Position numbers and translations under genes: made by a program. From Desulfovibrio piger (GTDB taxonomy: Bacteria; Desulfobacterota; Desulfovibrionia; Desulfovibrionales; Desulfovibrionaceae): DNA of 64,000 nucleotides. The number at the start of each line of letters is the position of its first letter. Positions within the stretch are counted from its first letter, which is position 1. Positions 25,278-34,812 of this stretch are shown here, one piece after another. The stretch lies in the NCBI RefSeq assembly GCF_900116045.1, contig NZ_LT630450.1:2690501-2754500 (forward strand), in the 5' to 3' direction. The notes beneath the pieces are model-generated. The model saw only the letters and a list, made by a program, of their open reading frames with translations. It was not told the origin of the DNA and did no database searches.

Positions 25278-26942
25278 ATGAGCCTTTCGCATGGCGATGC
25301 TCCCCGTCCTTCCGGCGGTGGCCGTATGGCCCGCACGGCGGGGATGCTGGCATTGTTCACCCTGTTTTCCCGCCTGCTGGGGCTGGTGCGCGACATGGGC
25401 ATGGCCTGGCTGGTGGGCTGCGGGCCGGTGGCCGATGCCCTGGTGGCGGCCCTGCGCCTGCCGCATCTGCTGCGCCGCCTGCTGGGCGAAGGCTCCCTGT
25501 CCATGACGCTCACGGCCTGGCTGGTGCGGCACGATGTCGCGCATGGCCGGGAGGAGCTGCTGCCCGCTCTGGTCTCCGGCCTGCTCCGGCGTCTCGTGCT
25601 GGCGCTGGGCGGCCTTGTCCTGCTGGGCATGCTGGCGGCGCCGCAGCTGCTGGCCTTTCTGGCCCCCGCCCTTTCCCCCGAGGCCCTGGCGGAGGGCAGC
25701 AGGCTGTTCCGGCTCTGCCTGCCCTATGTGCTGCTGGCTGGGCTGGCGGCCCTGGGCATGGCGGTGCTGCATTGCCGCGAAGTCTTCTGGCTGCCCGCGC
25801 TTTCGCCCGTCATCTTCAATGTGGTGGTCATCGGCGCCATGCTGGCGGGCTGGTGGGCGGGCGGGACGGAGGCAGTGCCGGCGGCCCTGGCCGCGGGCAT
25901 GAGCGCCGGGGGCCTGGCCCAGTGGCTGGCCCAGTGGGGCTATGCCCGCCATGTCTTTCCCGCGGCCAAGGCGAAGCGCCCGGCCGCTGTGCCCTCCGGC
26001 CGCGAGCTGTGGGGCTGTCTGGGGCGCCTGCCCCTGGGCCTGCTGGGGGCGGCCGCACCGCAGCTGGTGATGCTGGCGGCCATGGGCCTGGCTGCGGGCA
26101 GCCAGATAGCGGGCCTGTACTATGCCGAACGCCTGCTGGAACTGCCGCTGGGCCTCATCGGGGCCTGCCTGGGCATGGCCAGCCTGCCGCGTTTGAGCCG
26201 CCTGGCCGGAGAAAAGGATTTTGCCGCCTTCCGGCAGGACATGGCCCTGGCCCTGCGCTGGGCCACGCTTTTGTCCCTGCCCGCGGCGGCGGGTCTGTGG
26301 GCCGTGGGCCCCTGCCTTGTGGACGTACTGCTGCATCACGGGGAATTCGACGCCACGGGGGTGCGGCAGGTGACGCTGGCCCTCTGGGCGTACCTGCCCT
26401 GCCTGCCCGCCTGCGCGGTGAGCCGTTGCCTGCTGGCGGGCTGCAATGCCCTGGGTGACGTGCGCCTGACGGCCTTGTCCTCGCTGCTGGCCGTCGTTTT
26501 TACGCTTGCAGGCGGGGCGTGGCTGTTACATAGTATGGCAAGGGACATCTATTTCTGTTTGCCGGCCGCGGCGGCCAGCGCGGCCCTGTGGGGACAGACC
26601 CTCTGGCTGTGGCGGGGGCTGCGCCGGCGCGTGCGGCCCGTGCTGCCCGCGTGGGCGCTCCTGGACGGCATGGCCTGCCTGCGGCATGTGCTGGCCGCGG
26701 GCGGGGCGGCGGCGGGGGCCCTGGCTGTCCTGCGCCTGTGCGGCATGGCCTGCCCGCTGCGGGAGCCGTTGTCCGTCGTGCCGGTCGTGTTGCCCGGGCT
26801 GCCCGCAGCAGGGGCGCTGGCCCTGTCCATAGGGGCCGGGTGCTGTGCCTGGGGGGGCGTCCTCATCCTGCTCGGGGATGCCGATATGCGTATGCTGGCA
26901 CACAAGCTGCGCACAAAATCGCAAGGAGATTCCCGCTCGTGA
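25278..26942 (+). CDS. murJ: Lipid II flippase MurJ (MviN family)
   Basis: This 554-residue membrane protein has about 14 helices. The MurJ N-terminus is clear: FTLFSRLLGLVRDMGMAWLV, then GPVADALVAALRLPHLLRRL and LGEGSLSMTLTAWL. It flips lipid-linked peptidoglycan precursor across the inner membrane. The ATG at 25278 follows AAGGATG; a frame-open extension to 25221 lies inside a terminator hairpin. The stop overlaps the GTG of the next gene. Confidence 0.9.
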   Translation: MSLSHGDAPRPSGGGRMARTAGMLALFTLFSRLLGLVRDMGMAWLVGCGPVADALVAALRLPHLLRRLLGEGSLSMTLTAWLVRHDVAHGREELLPALVSGLLRRLVLALGGLVLLGMLAAPQLLAFLAPALSPEALAEGSRLFRLCLPYVLLAGLAALGMAVLHCREVFWLPALSPVIFNVVVIGAMLAGWWAGGTEAVPAALAAGMSAGGLAQWLAQWGYARHVFPAAKAKRPAAVPSGRELWGCLGRLPLGLLGAAAPQLVMLAAMGLAAGSQIAGLYYAERLLELPLGLIGACLGMASLPRLSRLAGEKDFAAFRQDMALALRWATLLSLPAAAGLWAVGPCLVDVLLHHGEFDATGVRQVTLALWAYLPCLPACAVSRCLLAGCNALGDVRLTALSSLLAVVFTLAGGAWLLHSMARDIYFCLPAAAASAALWGQTLWLWRGLRRRVRPVLPAWALLDGMACLRHVLAAGGAAAGALAVLRLCGMACPLREPLSVVPVVLPGLPAAGALALSIGAGCCAWGGVLILLGDADMRMLAHKLRTKSQGDSRS

Positions 26943-27937
26943 AGCGGTCCGTTCTTATTTTCCTGACCAGATACCGCCGCTGGGTGGCCCTGGCCTGCTG
27001 GCTTTTGGCCGTGCTGCTCTTTCTGTCGCAGGCGGCGTGGAACATCATGGCTGAACGCAGTGCTGCCCAGAGCCGCCTGCAGAGCGAGGCAGGCCGCGTG
27101 GCCAGCCGTTTCACCCATCTGCTGGGACTGTACGGTGAGCTCACCGCCGTTTCCACGGACGCGCTGGTGACGGGGCTCATGGAGGACCCGCGCCTGTATG
27201 CCGTGACCGTGCAGGTGGGGGACAGCCTTTTTTCCGGCCAGCGCCGCAACGCGCACTGGGAGGCGGTGCCCTGGGACGGCGAGATCACGGAGAACACCGT
27301 GCAGGGCATGAGCCCGCTGCGCCGGGAAGGACAGCCCGTGGGCACGGTGGAGGTCTATCTTGCCCGCCGTCTGGTGCAGGAAGGTTCGGACAGGGTCATG
27401 CAGCGCGAGATCTGGCGTTTCGTCATCAATACCCTGCTGCTCAGCGTCTTTCTGGCGGCCCTGTACTGGCACTGGGGCGATCTGGAGCGTTTGCGTTCCC
27501 TGGGGCGGCGGCTTTTGCGCAAGCGCGGAGAGCCGGGACGGCCGGAGGCCGGAAGCCGGGACGTGCGGCCCGGGGATGGCCCTGCCGGGGCAGGGGAGGT
27601 CCTGCCTGTGGATGCGGTCCGGGGCAGGCATTTCCAGCAGGCGAACCCCGCGAGCTGGCGCATGACCGCGGCCCTGTTCCGCCAGACCTTTGCCCATGCG
27701 CCCATGCTCATGATGCGCCTGTACGCGGAAGATGAGCTGGAAGGGCTGTGCCATCTGGGGCGGATGCTGGCTGCCGCGGCGCCCTGCCTGGGAGCCGCCC
27801 GCCTTGAGGACAGCGCCCGCGAGATGCTCGGCGCGCTGGAGGATCCCGGCTGCGAGGCCCGTGCCCTGGCCGTGGAGACCTGTGCCGCCGATCTTGAGGA
27901 AGTTTTGCGGGCCCTGAGCGGGGCCGCAGTGAAATAA
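26939..27937 (+). CDS. Unrecognised two-helix membrane protein between murJ and ftsY
   Basis: This 332-residue protein begins with GTG at 26939, overlapping the murJ stop (GTGA), with AAGGAG ten bases upstream. It has a membrane helix at about 16-34, a periplasmic region 35-159, a second helix at 160-178 and a cytoplasmic tail. The layout is that of a sensor or signal protein. The last part (about 245-326, AEDELEGLCHLGRMLAAAAP then GAARLEDSAREML) resembles a histidine-phosphotransfer helical bundle, but a conserved phospho-acceptor histidine is not in the expected position. I do not recognise the family. It is probably co-translated with murJ and lies ten bases before ftsY. Confidence 0.7.
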   Translation: MKRSVLIFLTRYRRWVALACWLLAVLLFLSQAAWNIMAERSAAQSRLQSEAGRVASRFTHLLGLYGELTAVSTDALVTGLMEDPRLYAVTVQVGDSLFSGQRRNAHWEAVPWDGEITENTVQGMSPLRREGQPVGTVEVYLARRLVQEGSDRVMQREIWRFVINTLLLSVFLAALYWHWGDLERLRSLGRRLLRKRGEPGRPEAGSRDVRPGDGPAGAGEVLPVDAVRGRHFQQANPASWRMTAALFRQTFAHAPMLMMRLYAEDELEGLCHLGRMLAAAAPCLGAARLEDSAREMLGALEDPGCEARALAVETCAADLEEVLRALSGAAVK

Positions 27938-27946
27938 GGAGAGACT

Positions 27947-30658
27947 ATGGGCTTTTTTTCCGCAGTAAAAAAGTTTTTTGGTGGGAGCGCCGAGGAGGCG
28001 AAAGAAACGCAGGCCGCGGCAGTGGAGAAGGAAACGGCCGCAACGCCTGTGGCCCCGGAGGAGCCTGCCGCTGATACCGGGAGCGCTGCAGCGGAGCCGG
28101 AAAGCGCGCCGGAACCGGAGAGCGTCCCGGCGGCTGACGAAACCGTTGCCCCTGCGGAAGACATATCTGCGGACGAGGCCCCGGAGGACGGGGCCGCTCC
28201 CGTTGCCGGGGAAACCGGGCTGGCGGAGCCTGAGGCGGAAGCCGTGGTCGCTGCTGAACCCGTGGAAGTGACTGCCGCTGAATGCGATGCTGTTGCTGCC
28301 GAGGCCCCGGAGGAGAGCAAGACCGCCGAAGCTGTCGTGGCGGCGGCGCCTGCCGGCCAGCCTGCGGCGTCCGAGGCTCCGCTGGAAGCCGGGGTCACTA
28401 CGGAGGAAGATGCGCCTGTGGCGGAAGCCGAGGGCCCGGCCTCTCTGGGCGAGTCTTCTGTGGAGGTCGAAAGCGAAGCGGCCGCCGAAGCAGAAGAAGC
28501 CCCGGCTGCTGTTGCGGAAGCGGAGATCTCGTCGGATGAGGTGCCCGCGACGGAAGCGGCTGGCGGACCTGTGGCGCCGGAAGAAACATCCGGTGATGCC
28601 GGTGCGGAAGCGGATGCGCAGGAGCGGGATGACGCCAGCGCGGACACGGCTGCCCCGGAAAACGCTGTTGCGGAAGCTGAAACTGTCGAAGTCTGCGAAG
28701 AGCCCGCCAGTGCCGTTGCGGCTCCCTCAGACACCGGGGAAGAAAGGCTTGCCGACATGGAAGAGGCCCGGCCTGAAACGGAAACTGCGGCGGTCGAGGC
28801 TGAGACCGTTGTGGAGGCTGGCCAGGAAGCGGAAGAAGGATCGCTGCCTGCGGAATCGACCGGGGCCGATACCGTCGATGCGGCTGAGGCTGCCGGTGAC
28901 GATACGGTCGCCGCCAGCTCTGCGGAAGCCGGTGAAGCTGCGGATGAAGAAGAGGCCGAAGCCGGAACGGATGCCGCGGAAGATGAGGCGGTCCGCGACG
29001 AGGTCCGCGAAGGAGCGGAAGAAAATCACGAAGCGGCGGCGCCCCGTCGCAGCTGGTGGCAGCGCATTTTCGGCAGTGACGAAGATACGGCCCGGCCGGA
29101 AGCTGAGGCCCCGGCTGCCGAAGCTGAGGACACGCCTGCTGTGCCGGAGCAGGAGGTGGACGAGGACGTCCGCCCTGATGCTGCCGCCGCTGGAGCCCAT
29201 GCGGACGAAAGCGTTGCAGCCGCCGAAAGCGCCGGGCAGGAACCTCCGCTCAAGGTGGACGAAGGCACGGAAACTGCCGCTGCCGCCTTGCCGGAACAGG
29301 ATGGGCCCGCCGCTGCGACCGCGCCGGAACAGGGCGGATCCGTCTCCGTGGCCGATGCGGCCCTTGCCGCCACTGCCGTTGCCGCGGCGGCTGCCACGGC
29401 CGAGCGTCCCACGGCGCCCGCGCTGGAGACCTGCGGTCTGGACCCGGCGCTGGCCCAGTCCCTGATCCTGCGCCTGCGCGAGGCCGAACCGCGCCTCTCC
29501 GTCTGGCTGGGCATCGTGCTGGAAGGGGTGGAGGAAGCCGGGGACGAGCTCTGGAAGCGTCTGCGCTTCCTGCTGCGTTCGCTGGATGCGCCCGCCGCCG
29601 AAGTGGATGCCTTCGTGGATGACTTCCGCGGCTGGCTGGAGCGCATGGAATATGTGCAGCTGGACGAGTTCCGCTCCGAATTGCAGTACCGCCTGACCCT
29701 GGCCCTGGACATGGAGGACGAGGAGGACGAGCGCAGCCGCCTGTTCCTCAAGATCAGCGAAGGCCTGAGCCGTACCCGCGAGCAGTTCTCCCGCCGTCTG
29801 GACAGCCTGTTCAGCAGCCACGGCGAACTCGATGAAAGCTTCTGGGAAGAGCTGGAAGAGCTCTTCATCATGGCCGACCTGGGCTACGAACCGTCGCTGG
29901 AGCTGGTGGAGCGTCTGCGTGAACGGGCCCGCAAGGAGAATGTGACCCGCGTGGAAGACGTGCGCGGCCTGCTCATGGCCGAAGTGGACGAGATCTTCCG
30001 CCTGCCGCGTCGCATCAGCGCCGTGAACCCGCCCGAAGTGGTGCTCTTCATCGGCGTCAACGGTGTGGGCAAGACCACCACCATCGCCAAGCTGGCCCAT
30101 CGTGCCCGCATGCAGGGCAAAAAGGTCATGATCGCCGCGGCCGACACCTTCCGCGCGGCGGCCATCGAACAGCTGCAGGTCTGGGCCGAGCGCGTGGGCG
30201 CGCTTTTCCATGCCCGTCCCGCCGGTTCCGATCCGGCCTCCGTGGCCTACGAGGCCATGGACCGCGCCCTGGCCGAAAAGGTGGACATCCTCTTTGTGGA
30301 TACCGCCGGCCGCCTGCAGACCAAGGTCAACCTCATGGAAGAGCTGACCAAGATCCGCCAGGTGCTGGGCAAGAAACATGAAGGTGCGCCGCACCGCTGC
30401 GTCCTGGTCATCGACGCCACCACCGGCCAGAACGCCCTGTCGCAGGCCAAGCTCTTCAAGGAAGCCGCCGGCGTGGACGAACTCATCCTCACCAAGCTGG
30501 ACGGTACGGCCAAGGGCGGCGTGGCCATTGCCGTGGCCATGCAGGAAAAGCTGCCCATCACCTATGTGGGCCTGGGCGAAAAGCTCGAGGATCTGCGGCC
30601 CTTCAACGGCGCCGACTACGCCCGCGCCCTGCTGGGCGACCTGGACCAGGGCAAATAG
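27947..30658 (+). CDS. ftsY: Signal recognition particle receptor FtsY with very long acidic N-terminal domain
   Basis: This 903-residue protein starts with an amphipathic basic helix ([14 protein letters not shown]) suited to membrane binding. Residues about 20-490 are an Ala/Glu/Pro-rich, strongly acidic, low-complexity region. A helical segment follows, then the NG GTPase domain (about 597-903), with P-loop GVNGVGKTT at 703-711, [19 protein letters not shown] and [10 protein letters not shown]. It receives ribosome-SRP complexes at the membrane. FtsY proteins are usually 300-500 residues. AAGGAGAG precedes the ATG. Confidence 0.95.
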   Translation: MGFFSAVKKFFGGSAEEAKETQAAAVEKETAATPVAPEEPAADTGSAAAEPESAPEPESVPAADETVAPAEDISADEAPEDGAAPVAGETGLAEPEAEAVVAAEPVEVTAAECDAVAAEAPEESKTAEAVVAAAPAGQPAASEAPLEAGVTTEEDAPVAEAEGPASLGESSVEVESEAAAEAEEAPAAVAEAEISSDEVPATEAAGGPVAPEETSGDAGAEADAQERDDASADTAAPENAVAEAETVEVCEEPASAVAAPSDTGEERLADMEEARPETETAAVEAETVVEAGQEAEEGSLPAESTGADTVDAAEAAGDDTVAASSAEAGEAADEEEAEAGTDAAEDEAVRDEVREGAEENHEAAAPRRSWWQRIFGSDEDTARPEAEAPAAEAEDTPAVPEQEVDEDVRPDAAAAGAHADESVAAAESAGQEPPLKVDEGTETAAAALPEQDGPAAATAPEQGGSVSVADAALAATAVAAAAATAERPTAPALETCGLDPALAQSLILRLREAEPRLSVWLGIVLEGVEEAGDELWKRLRFLLRSLDAPAAEVDAFVDDFRGWLERMEYVQLDEFRSELQYRLTLALDMEDEEDERSRLFLKISEGLSRTREQFSRRLDSLFSSHGELDESFWEELEELFIMADLGYEPSLELVERLRERARKENVTRVEDVRGLLMAEVDEIFRLPRRISAVNPPEVVLFIGVNGVGKTTTIAKLAHRARMQGKKVMIAAADTFRAAAIEQLQVWAERVGALFHARPAGSDPASVAYEAMDRALAEKVDILFVDTAGRLQTKVNLMEELTKIRQVLGKKHEGAPHRCVLVIDATTGQNALSQAKLFKEAAGVDELILTKLDGTAKGGVAIAVAMQEKLPITYVGLGEKLEDLRPFNGADYARALLGDLDQGK

Positions 30659-30758
30659 CGCTGCGGTTGTCATGAGAGGCATGAGGGGGGCTTTCCGTGA
30701 GGGGAAGCCCCCCTCTCGCGTTCCTTTATGGGGGGCAGGCGTGTGATGCATGCCCGTG

Positions 30759-30786
30759 AGGTCGATGGCACGACCGTCTTTTTTAT
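30759..30786 (+). terminator. Terminator after ftsY
   Basis: A short 5-bp stem (30760-30764 with 30771-30775) is followed by GTCTTTTTT. A second, longer hairpin without T-tract stands just upstream at 30685-30713. Confidence 0.55.
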
Positions 30787-30886
30787 GACAGGCGCCTTCG
30801 GGGCCCGGCAGGCAGGATCTTTTTTCTCCCGAGGCGGGAAGGGCAGCAGGAGCGCGAAAAAAAATCCCGCCCGCTGTGAAAAAAAC

Positions 30887-30915
30887 TTGACGCATCGTCC
30901 CATTCCCGGTAGAAG
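30887..30915 (+). promoter_or_regulatory. Strong sigma70 promoter of the S10 ribosomal operon
   Basis: TTGACG (30887-30892) and TAGAAG (30910-30915) are separated by 17 bp, preceded by an A-tract at 30879-30885 that could act as an UP element. The predicted start near 30922 leaves a leader of about 510 nt before rpsJ. Confidence 0.78.
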
Positions 30916-30920
30916 GAACC

Positions 30921-31410
30921 TCGCCTTGAGCAACAAGGCTGTTCCCTGGACGGCAGGGAAGGGCAGATCGAGTCTGTCCTGATGCACCCAAAGCGGTCGC
31001 TCCGCGGCGGGTTTTGACATGTGCAGGCGTTACCAGATGCCGAGACAATGTCGAGCCGTTCCAGCCCACACAGCGGATCCCACCTGGCGATCAGGTGACC
31101 CCGGGCTGTAAAGGTAGGGGGGAATGTTCCCCCATTTGGTGACCCTGCGGGACCACCCTCGTCACTGCTTCCGTCAGTGACAGGCCTGGGCTGCGCCGGG
31201 AAGCATCACACGGATGATGCAGGCACGCTCAGGCGTCCGTACCTTCCGATATATCTGATCCTTTCAGATTCTGTGATGTGCGCTGCTTCAAGCGCTTCTC
31301 TTCCCCAAGTTGTTGCCCAGTCTCCCAACGGGTGAGGCCGACCTTCGGGCCCGTGGTTTTTTGGCCCGCGAAAAGCTGTTAAGAAACCTGCGCCGAACCC
31401 AACCGGCCAG
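30921..31410 (+). promoter_or_regulatory. Structured S10 operon leader RNA
   Basis: No convincing ORF lies in this gene-free stretch, but a series of short perfect hairpins does. They have arms at 30923-30928/30934-30939, 30942-30948/30954-30960, 30993-30996/31002-31005, 31081-31086/31092-31097, 31118-31124/31127-31133, 31161-31167/31175-31181, 31203-31208/31215-31220, 31253-31258/31264-31269 and 31280-31284/31291-31295. Near the end, a CCGA/TCGG hairpin (about 31338-31348) is followed by GTGGTTTTTT, like an intrinsic terminator. It may be an autoregulatory leader bound by a ribosomal protein, or a separate stable RNA. It lacks the recognisable SRP RNA core (GGAAG...AGCAG). Confidence 0.55.
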
Positions 31411-31435
31411 GATTTTTCAAACGGAGTAGGCAACA

Positions 31436-31753
31436 ATGACGACAGTTAGCAGTGATCGCATTCGGATCAAGCTCAAAGCCTACGATTACCGCATCCTGGA
31501 CAAGGCTGTTGCGGAAATCGTGGATACGGCGCGCAATACCGGTGCCGGTGTGGCCGGGCCCATCCCGCTGCCCACCAATATTCACAAGTACACCATCCAG
31601 CGTTCCGTGCATGTGGACAAGAAGTCCCGTGAGCAGTTCGAAATGCGCATCCACAAGCGGCTTATGGACATCCTTGAACCCACGCAGCAGACCGTTGACG
31701 CCCTCGGCAAGCTTTCCCTGCCCGCTGGCGTGGACGTTGAAATCAAGCTCTAG
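31436..31753 (+). CDS. rpsJ: 30S ribosomal protein S10
   Basis: This 105-residue protein matches S10 along its length: [20 protein letters not shown], then [20 protein letters not shown]. It is part of the 30S head and, in many bacteria, of the NusB-S10 antitermination complex. ACGGAG stands before the ATG. It is the first gene of the S10 operon. Confidence 0.98.
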   Translation: MTTVSSDRIRIKLKAYDYRILDKAVAEIVDTARNTGAGVAGPIPLPTNIHKYTIQRSVHVDKKSREQFEMRIHKRLMDILEPTQQTVDALGKLSLPAGVDVEIKL

Positions 31754-31765
31754 TGAGAGGCAGTC

Positions 31766-32395
31766 ATGGCTGAGAAAATGGGAATTTTGGGTCGTAAACT
31801 TGGTATGACCCGCATTTTTGCCGGTGACGGCGCCGCTGTGCCCGTCACGGTGATTCAGGCCGGGCCCTGCCCCGTCACCCAGGTGAAGACCGTTGAGACC
31901 GACGGTTACAACGCCCTGCAGATCGCGCTGACCGAAGACAAGGAAAAGCACGTCAGCAAGGCCATGAAGGGCCACTTCGCCAAGGCCGGCACCGGCCTGT
32001 ACCGCGAACTGCGTGAGATCCGCCTGGAAAACGCCCCTGAAATGGAACCCGGTCAGGAACTGACCGTGGAAATGTTTGCTACCGGCGACGTGGTCAAAGT
32101 GACCGCCAAGAGCATCGGTAAGGGCTACCAGGGCCGTATGCGCCGTTGGAACTTCGCCGGTTCCAAGGATACGCACGGTTGCGAAAAAGTGCACCGTAAC
32201 AACGGCTCCATCGGTAACAACACCTTCCCCGGCCACGTGTTCAAGGGCCGCAAGATGGCTGGCCATTGGGGCAACGAAACCGTGACGGAAATGGGCCTTG
32301 TGATCGTTGACGTTCGTCCCGCCGACAACGTCATCCTGGTCAAGGGTTCCGTGCCCGGCCCCAAGAACGGGCTGGTGCTGGTCCGCAAGCAGTAG
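31766..32395 (+). CDS. rplC: 50S ribosomal protein L3
   Basis: This 209-residue protein has the L3 start [20 protein letters not shown] and the loop [19 protein letters not shown] that reaches toward the peptidyl transferase centre. It is an early 23S rRNA-binding assembly protein. GAGAGG precedes the ATG, 12 bases after rpsJ. Confidence 0.98.
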   Translation: MAEKMGILGRKLGMTRIFAGDGAAVPVTVIQAGPCPVTQVKTVETDGYNALQIALTEDKEKHVSKAMKGHFAKAGTGLYRELREIRLENAPEMEPGQELTVEMFATGDVVKVTAKSIGKGYQGRMRRWNFAGSKDTHGCEKVHRNNGSIGNNTFPGHVFKGRKMAGHWGNETVTEMGLVIVDVRPADNVILVKGSVPGPKNGLVLVRKQ

Positions 32396-32408
32396 AGGAA
32401 GCACAACA

Positions 32409-33032
32409 ATGGCTACCGTGAAAGTTTATGACCAGAACAAGCAGGAATGCGGCGAACTGACGCTTTCCGCCGACGTGTTTGAAGTTGAGGCTCGTCCCGA
32501 GATCCTCAACCTCGTGGTGCGTGCCCAGATGGCCGCCAAACGCGCCGGTACCCACATGGCCAAGACCCGCGCCTTCGTTTCCGGCGGCGGCGTGAAGCCC
32601 TGGAAGCAGAAGGGCACCGGTCGCGCCCGTTCCGGCTCCAACCGTTCGCCCGTGTGGCGTGGCGGCGCCATCGTGTTTGGCCCCCAGCCCCGCGATTACA
32701 GCTTCAAGGTCAACAGCAAGGTGCGCGCCCTGGCCATGAAGATGGCCCTGTCGAGCCGTCTGGCCGCCGAAAACCTGCTGGTGGTCAAGGGCATCGAACT
32801 GCCCGAAGCCAAGACCAAGCATTTTGCCAAAGTGGCCGGTACGCTGGGCCTGAACAAGGCCCTCATCGTGACCGCCGAGGAAAGCGAAGTCCTGACCCGC
32901 TCCGCCCGCAACATCCCCGGCATCACGCTGACCACGCCTGATCGCCTGAGCGTGCTGGAGATCCTCCGCCACAAGCAGCTGGTCCTGCTGGAAGGCGCCG
33001 TGGCGCCCGTGCAGGCCCGCTTTGAGAAATAA
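32409..33032 (+). CDS. rplD: 50S ribosomal protein L4
   Basis: This 207-residue L4 has the extended loop GGGVKPWKQKGTGRARSGSN that lines the peptide exit tunnel. In E. coli L4 also represses the S10 operon by binding its leader. Whether the leader here is an L4 target is not known. The ATG at 32409 follows GAGGAAG; a longer frame from 32307 lies inside rplC and is not used. Confidence 0.97.
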   Translation: MATVKVYDQNKQECGELTLSADVFEVEARPEILNLVVRAQMAAKRAGTHMAKTRAFVSGGGVKPWKQKGTGRARSGSNRSPVWRGGAIVFGPQPRDYSFKVNSKVRALAMKMALSSRLAAENLLVVKGIELPEAKTKHFAKVAGTLGLNKALIVTAEESEVLTRSARNIPGITLTTPDRLSVLEILRHKQLVLLEGAVAPVQARFEK

Positions 33033-33044
33033 GAGGGGCAACTC

Positions 33045-33335
33045 ATGGAATTCACCCAGGTTCTTATCAAGCCCCTGCTGACGGAAAAGACCACCCTGCT
33101 GAAGGATGCGTCCCGTCAGGTGGCTTTCTATGTTCATCCCGGCGCCAACAAGCTTGAGATCAAGCAGGCCGTGGAAAAGGCTTTTGATGTGAAAGTGGAA
33201 GCGGTCAACGTGGTTCGCAAGGCTCCCTCCAACCGGGAACGCCAGGGCCGCGTGGTGGGCCGCAAGCCCGGCTGGAAGAAGGCCTATGTGACCTTGCGCC
33301 AGGGCGATAAAATCGAGTTCTTCGAGGGAGTGTAA
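33045..33335 (+). CDS. rplW: 50S ribosomal protein L23
   Basis: This 96-residue protein has [16 protein letters not shown] at the start and the L23 core [21 protein letters not shown]23 sits at the tunnel exit and is the docking site for trigger factor and SRP, both represented in this window. GAGGGG precedes the ATG. Confidence 0.97.
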   Translation: MEFTQVLIKPLLTEKTTLLKDASRQVAFYVHPGANKLEIKQAVEKAFDVKVEAVNVVRKAPSNRERQGRVVGRKPGWKKAYVTLRQGDKIEFFEGV

Positions 33336-33336
33336 A

Positions 33337-34167
33337 ATGGCTGTCCGTAAGCTGAAACCGACCTCCGCCGGGCGTCGTTTCCAGACGGTTTCCGACTTCG
33401 CGGAAATCACCCGGACGACCCCTGAGAAGTCGCTCACCGTGGGCCTGACCAAGAAGGCCGGCCGCAACAACCGTGGCCGCGTGACCAGCCGTCGCCGTGG
33501 CGGCGGTGTGAAGCGCCTGTACCGCATCATCGACTTCAAGCGCAACAAGTTCGGCATCGCCGCCAAGGTTGCGCACATCGAATACGACCCCAACCGTACC
33601 GCCCGTATCGCCCTGCTCCACTATGTGGACGGCGAAAAGCGCTACATCATCGCTCCTGTGGGCCTGAAGCAGGGCGACGTGGTGCTGGCCGGTGAAGGTG
33701 CCGACATCAAGCCCGGCAACGCCATGCAGATGTCCCGCATCCCGGTGGGTACCGTGATCCACAACGTCGAGCTGTACCCCGGCAAGGGCGGCCAGCTCTG
33801 CCGCGCCGCCGGCACCTATGCCCAGCTCGTGGCCAAGGAAGGCAAGTACGCCCTGCTGCGTCTGCCCTCCGGCGAAGTGCGCAAGGTCCTGGCTTCCTGC
33901 GTGGCCACTGTGGGCCAGGTGGGCAACATCCAGCACGAAAACATCTCCCTGGGCAAGGCCGGCCGCAACCGCTGGCTGGGTCGCCGTCCTCAGGTCCGCG
34001 GTGTGGCCATGAACCCCATCGACCATCCCCTGGGCGGTGGCGAAGGCCGCAGCTCCGGTGGTCGTCATCCCGTGTCGCCCTGGGGTATGCCTGCCAAGGG
34101 CTTCAAGACCCGCGACAAGAACAAGGCTTCTTCGCGCCTTATCATCAAGCGCCGCGGCCAGAAGTAG
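33337..34167 (+). CDS. rplB: 50S ribosomal protein L2
   Basis: This 276-residue L2 has [20 protein letters not shown] near the start and the highly conserved [20 protein letters not shown] near the C-terminus, including the histidine placed at the peptidyl transferase region. It begins one base after the rplW stop. Confidence 0.98.
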   Translation: MAVRKLKPTSAGRRFQTVSDFAEITRTTPEKSLTVGLTKKAGRNNRGRVTSRRRGGGVKRLYRIIDFKRNKFGIAAKVAHIEYDPNRTARIALLHYVDGEKRYIIAPVGLKQGDVVLAGEGADIKPGNAMQMSRIPVGTVIHNVELYPGKGGQLCRAAGTYAQLVAKEGKYALLRLPSGEVRKVLASCVATVGQVGNIQHENISLGKAGRNRWLGRRPQVRGVAMNPIDHPLGGGEGRSSGGRHPVSPWGMPAKGFKTRDKNKASSRLIIKRRGQK

Positions 34168-34176
34168 GAGTAGCAG

Positions 34177-34461
34177 ATGCCCAGATCTTTGAAGAAAGGG
34201 CCGTTCATCGACGGCCACCTGATGAAGAAGGTTGACGCCGCGGTGGCCTCCAATGACCATCGCGTGGTGAAGACCTGGTCGCGCCGCTCGACCATCCTGC
34301 CCGAAATGGTGGGCCTGACCTTTGCGGTGCACAATGGCAAAAAGTTTGTGCCGGTGTTCGTGACCGAAAACATGGTGGGCCACAAGCTGGGCGAATTTTC
34401 GCCCACCCGTACCTTCCACGGCCACGCCGCTGACAAAAAGGCCAAGGCCGGCAAGAAGTAG
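34177..34461 (+). CDS. rpsS: 30S ribosomal protein S19
   Basis: This 94-residue S19 has [19 protein letters not shown] and the conserved [18 protein letters not shown]. It binds 16S rRNA in the head with S13, encoded at 43178-43546. GGAG precedes the ATG. Confidence 0.98.
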   Translation: MPRSLKKGPFIDGHLMKKVDAAVASNDHRVVKTWSRRSTILPEMVGLTFAVHNGKKFVPVFVTENMVGHKLGEFSPTRTFHGHAADKKAKAGKK

Positions 34462-34470
34462 GGTAGAGAT

Positions 34471-34809
34471 ATGGAATCCAAAGCTATCGCGAAATTCCAG
34501 CGCGTGTCGCCCCGCAAGACCCGCCTTGTGGCCAAGAACGTGCAGGGCAAGGGTGTGGAAGAAGCCATGAACATTCTGCGCTTCACCCCCAACAAGCCCG
34601 CCGGCGTGCTGCTGAATGTGCTCAAGAGCGCCGTGGCCAATGCCTCCCAGCTGGGCGGCGTGAACGTGGACGCCATGGTCATCAAGGAAGTCATCGTGAA
34701 CGAAGGCCCCACCTGGAAGCGCTTCATGCCCCGCGCCCAGGGCCGTGCCACCAAGATTCACAAGCGTACCAGCCACGTTACCGTTATACTCGCAGAAGGG
34801 CAGGAATAG
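34471..34809 (+). CDS. rplV: 50S ribosomal protein L22
   Basis: This 112-residue L22 has VSPRKTRLVAKNVQGKGVEE and the tunnel loop with GRATKIHKRTSHVTV at the C-terminus. The protein contributes to the exit tunnel constriction with L4. Confidence 0.97.
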   Translation: MESKAIAKFQRVSPRKTRLVAKNVQGKGVEEAMNILRFTPNKPAGVLLNVLKSAVANASQLGGVNVDAMVIKEVIVNEGPTWKRFMPRAQGRATKIHKRTSHVTVILAEGQE

Positions 34810-34812
34810 GCT

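Noticed and set aside
28000..29400. Possible simple-sequence repeat array
   Set aside because: The repetition is of amino-acid composition only; codon order varies and no regular DNA unit is present, so I treat it as a disordered protein domain.
28727..31069. Minus-strand open frame opposite the acidic part of ftsY
   Set aside because: The low-complexity GAA/GCC codons of ftsY give long open antisense frames; the translation is a biased Gly/Arg/Phe string without a start signal.
30921..31410. SRP RNA, 6S RNA, tmRNA or RNase P RNA in the S10 leader
   Set aside because: The conserved core sequences I know for these RNAs were not found; the leader stays an unnamed structured region.
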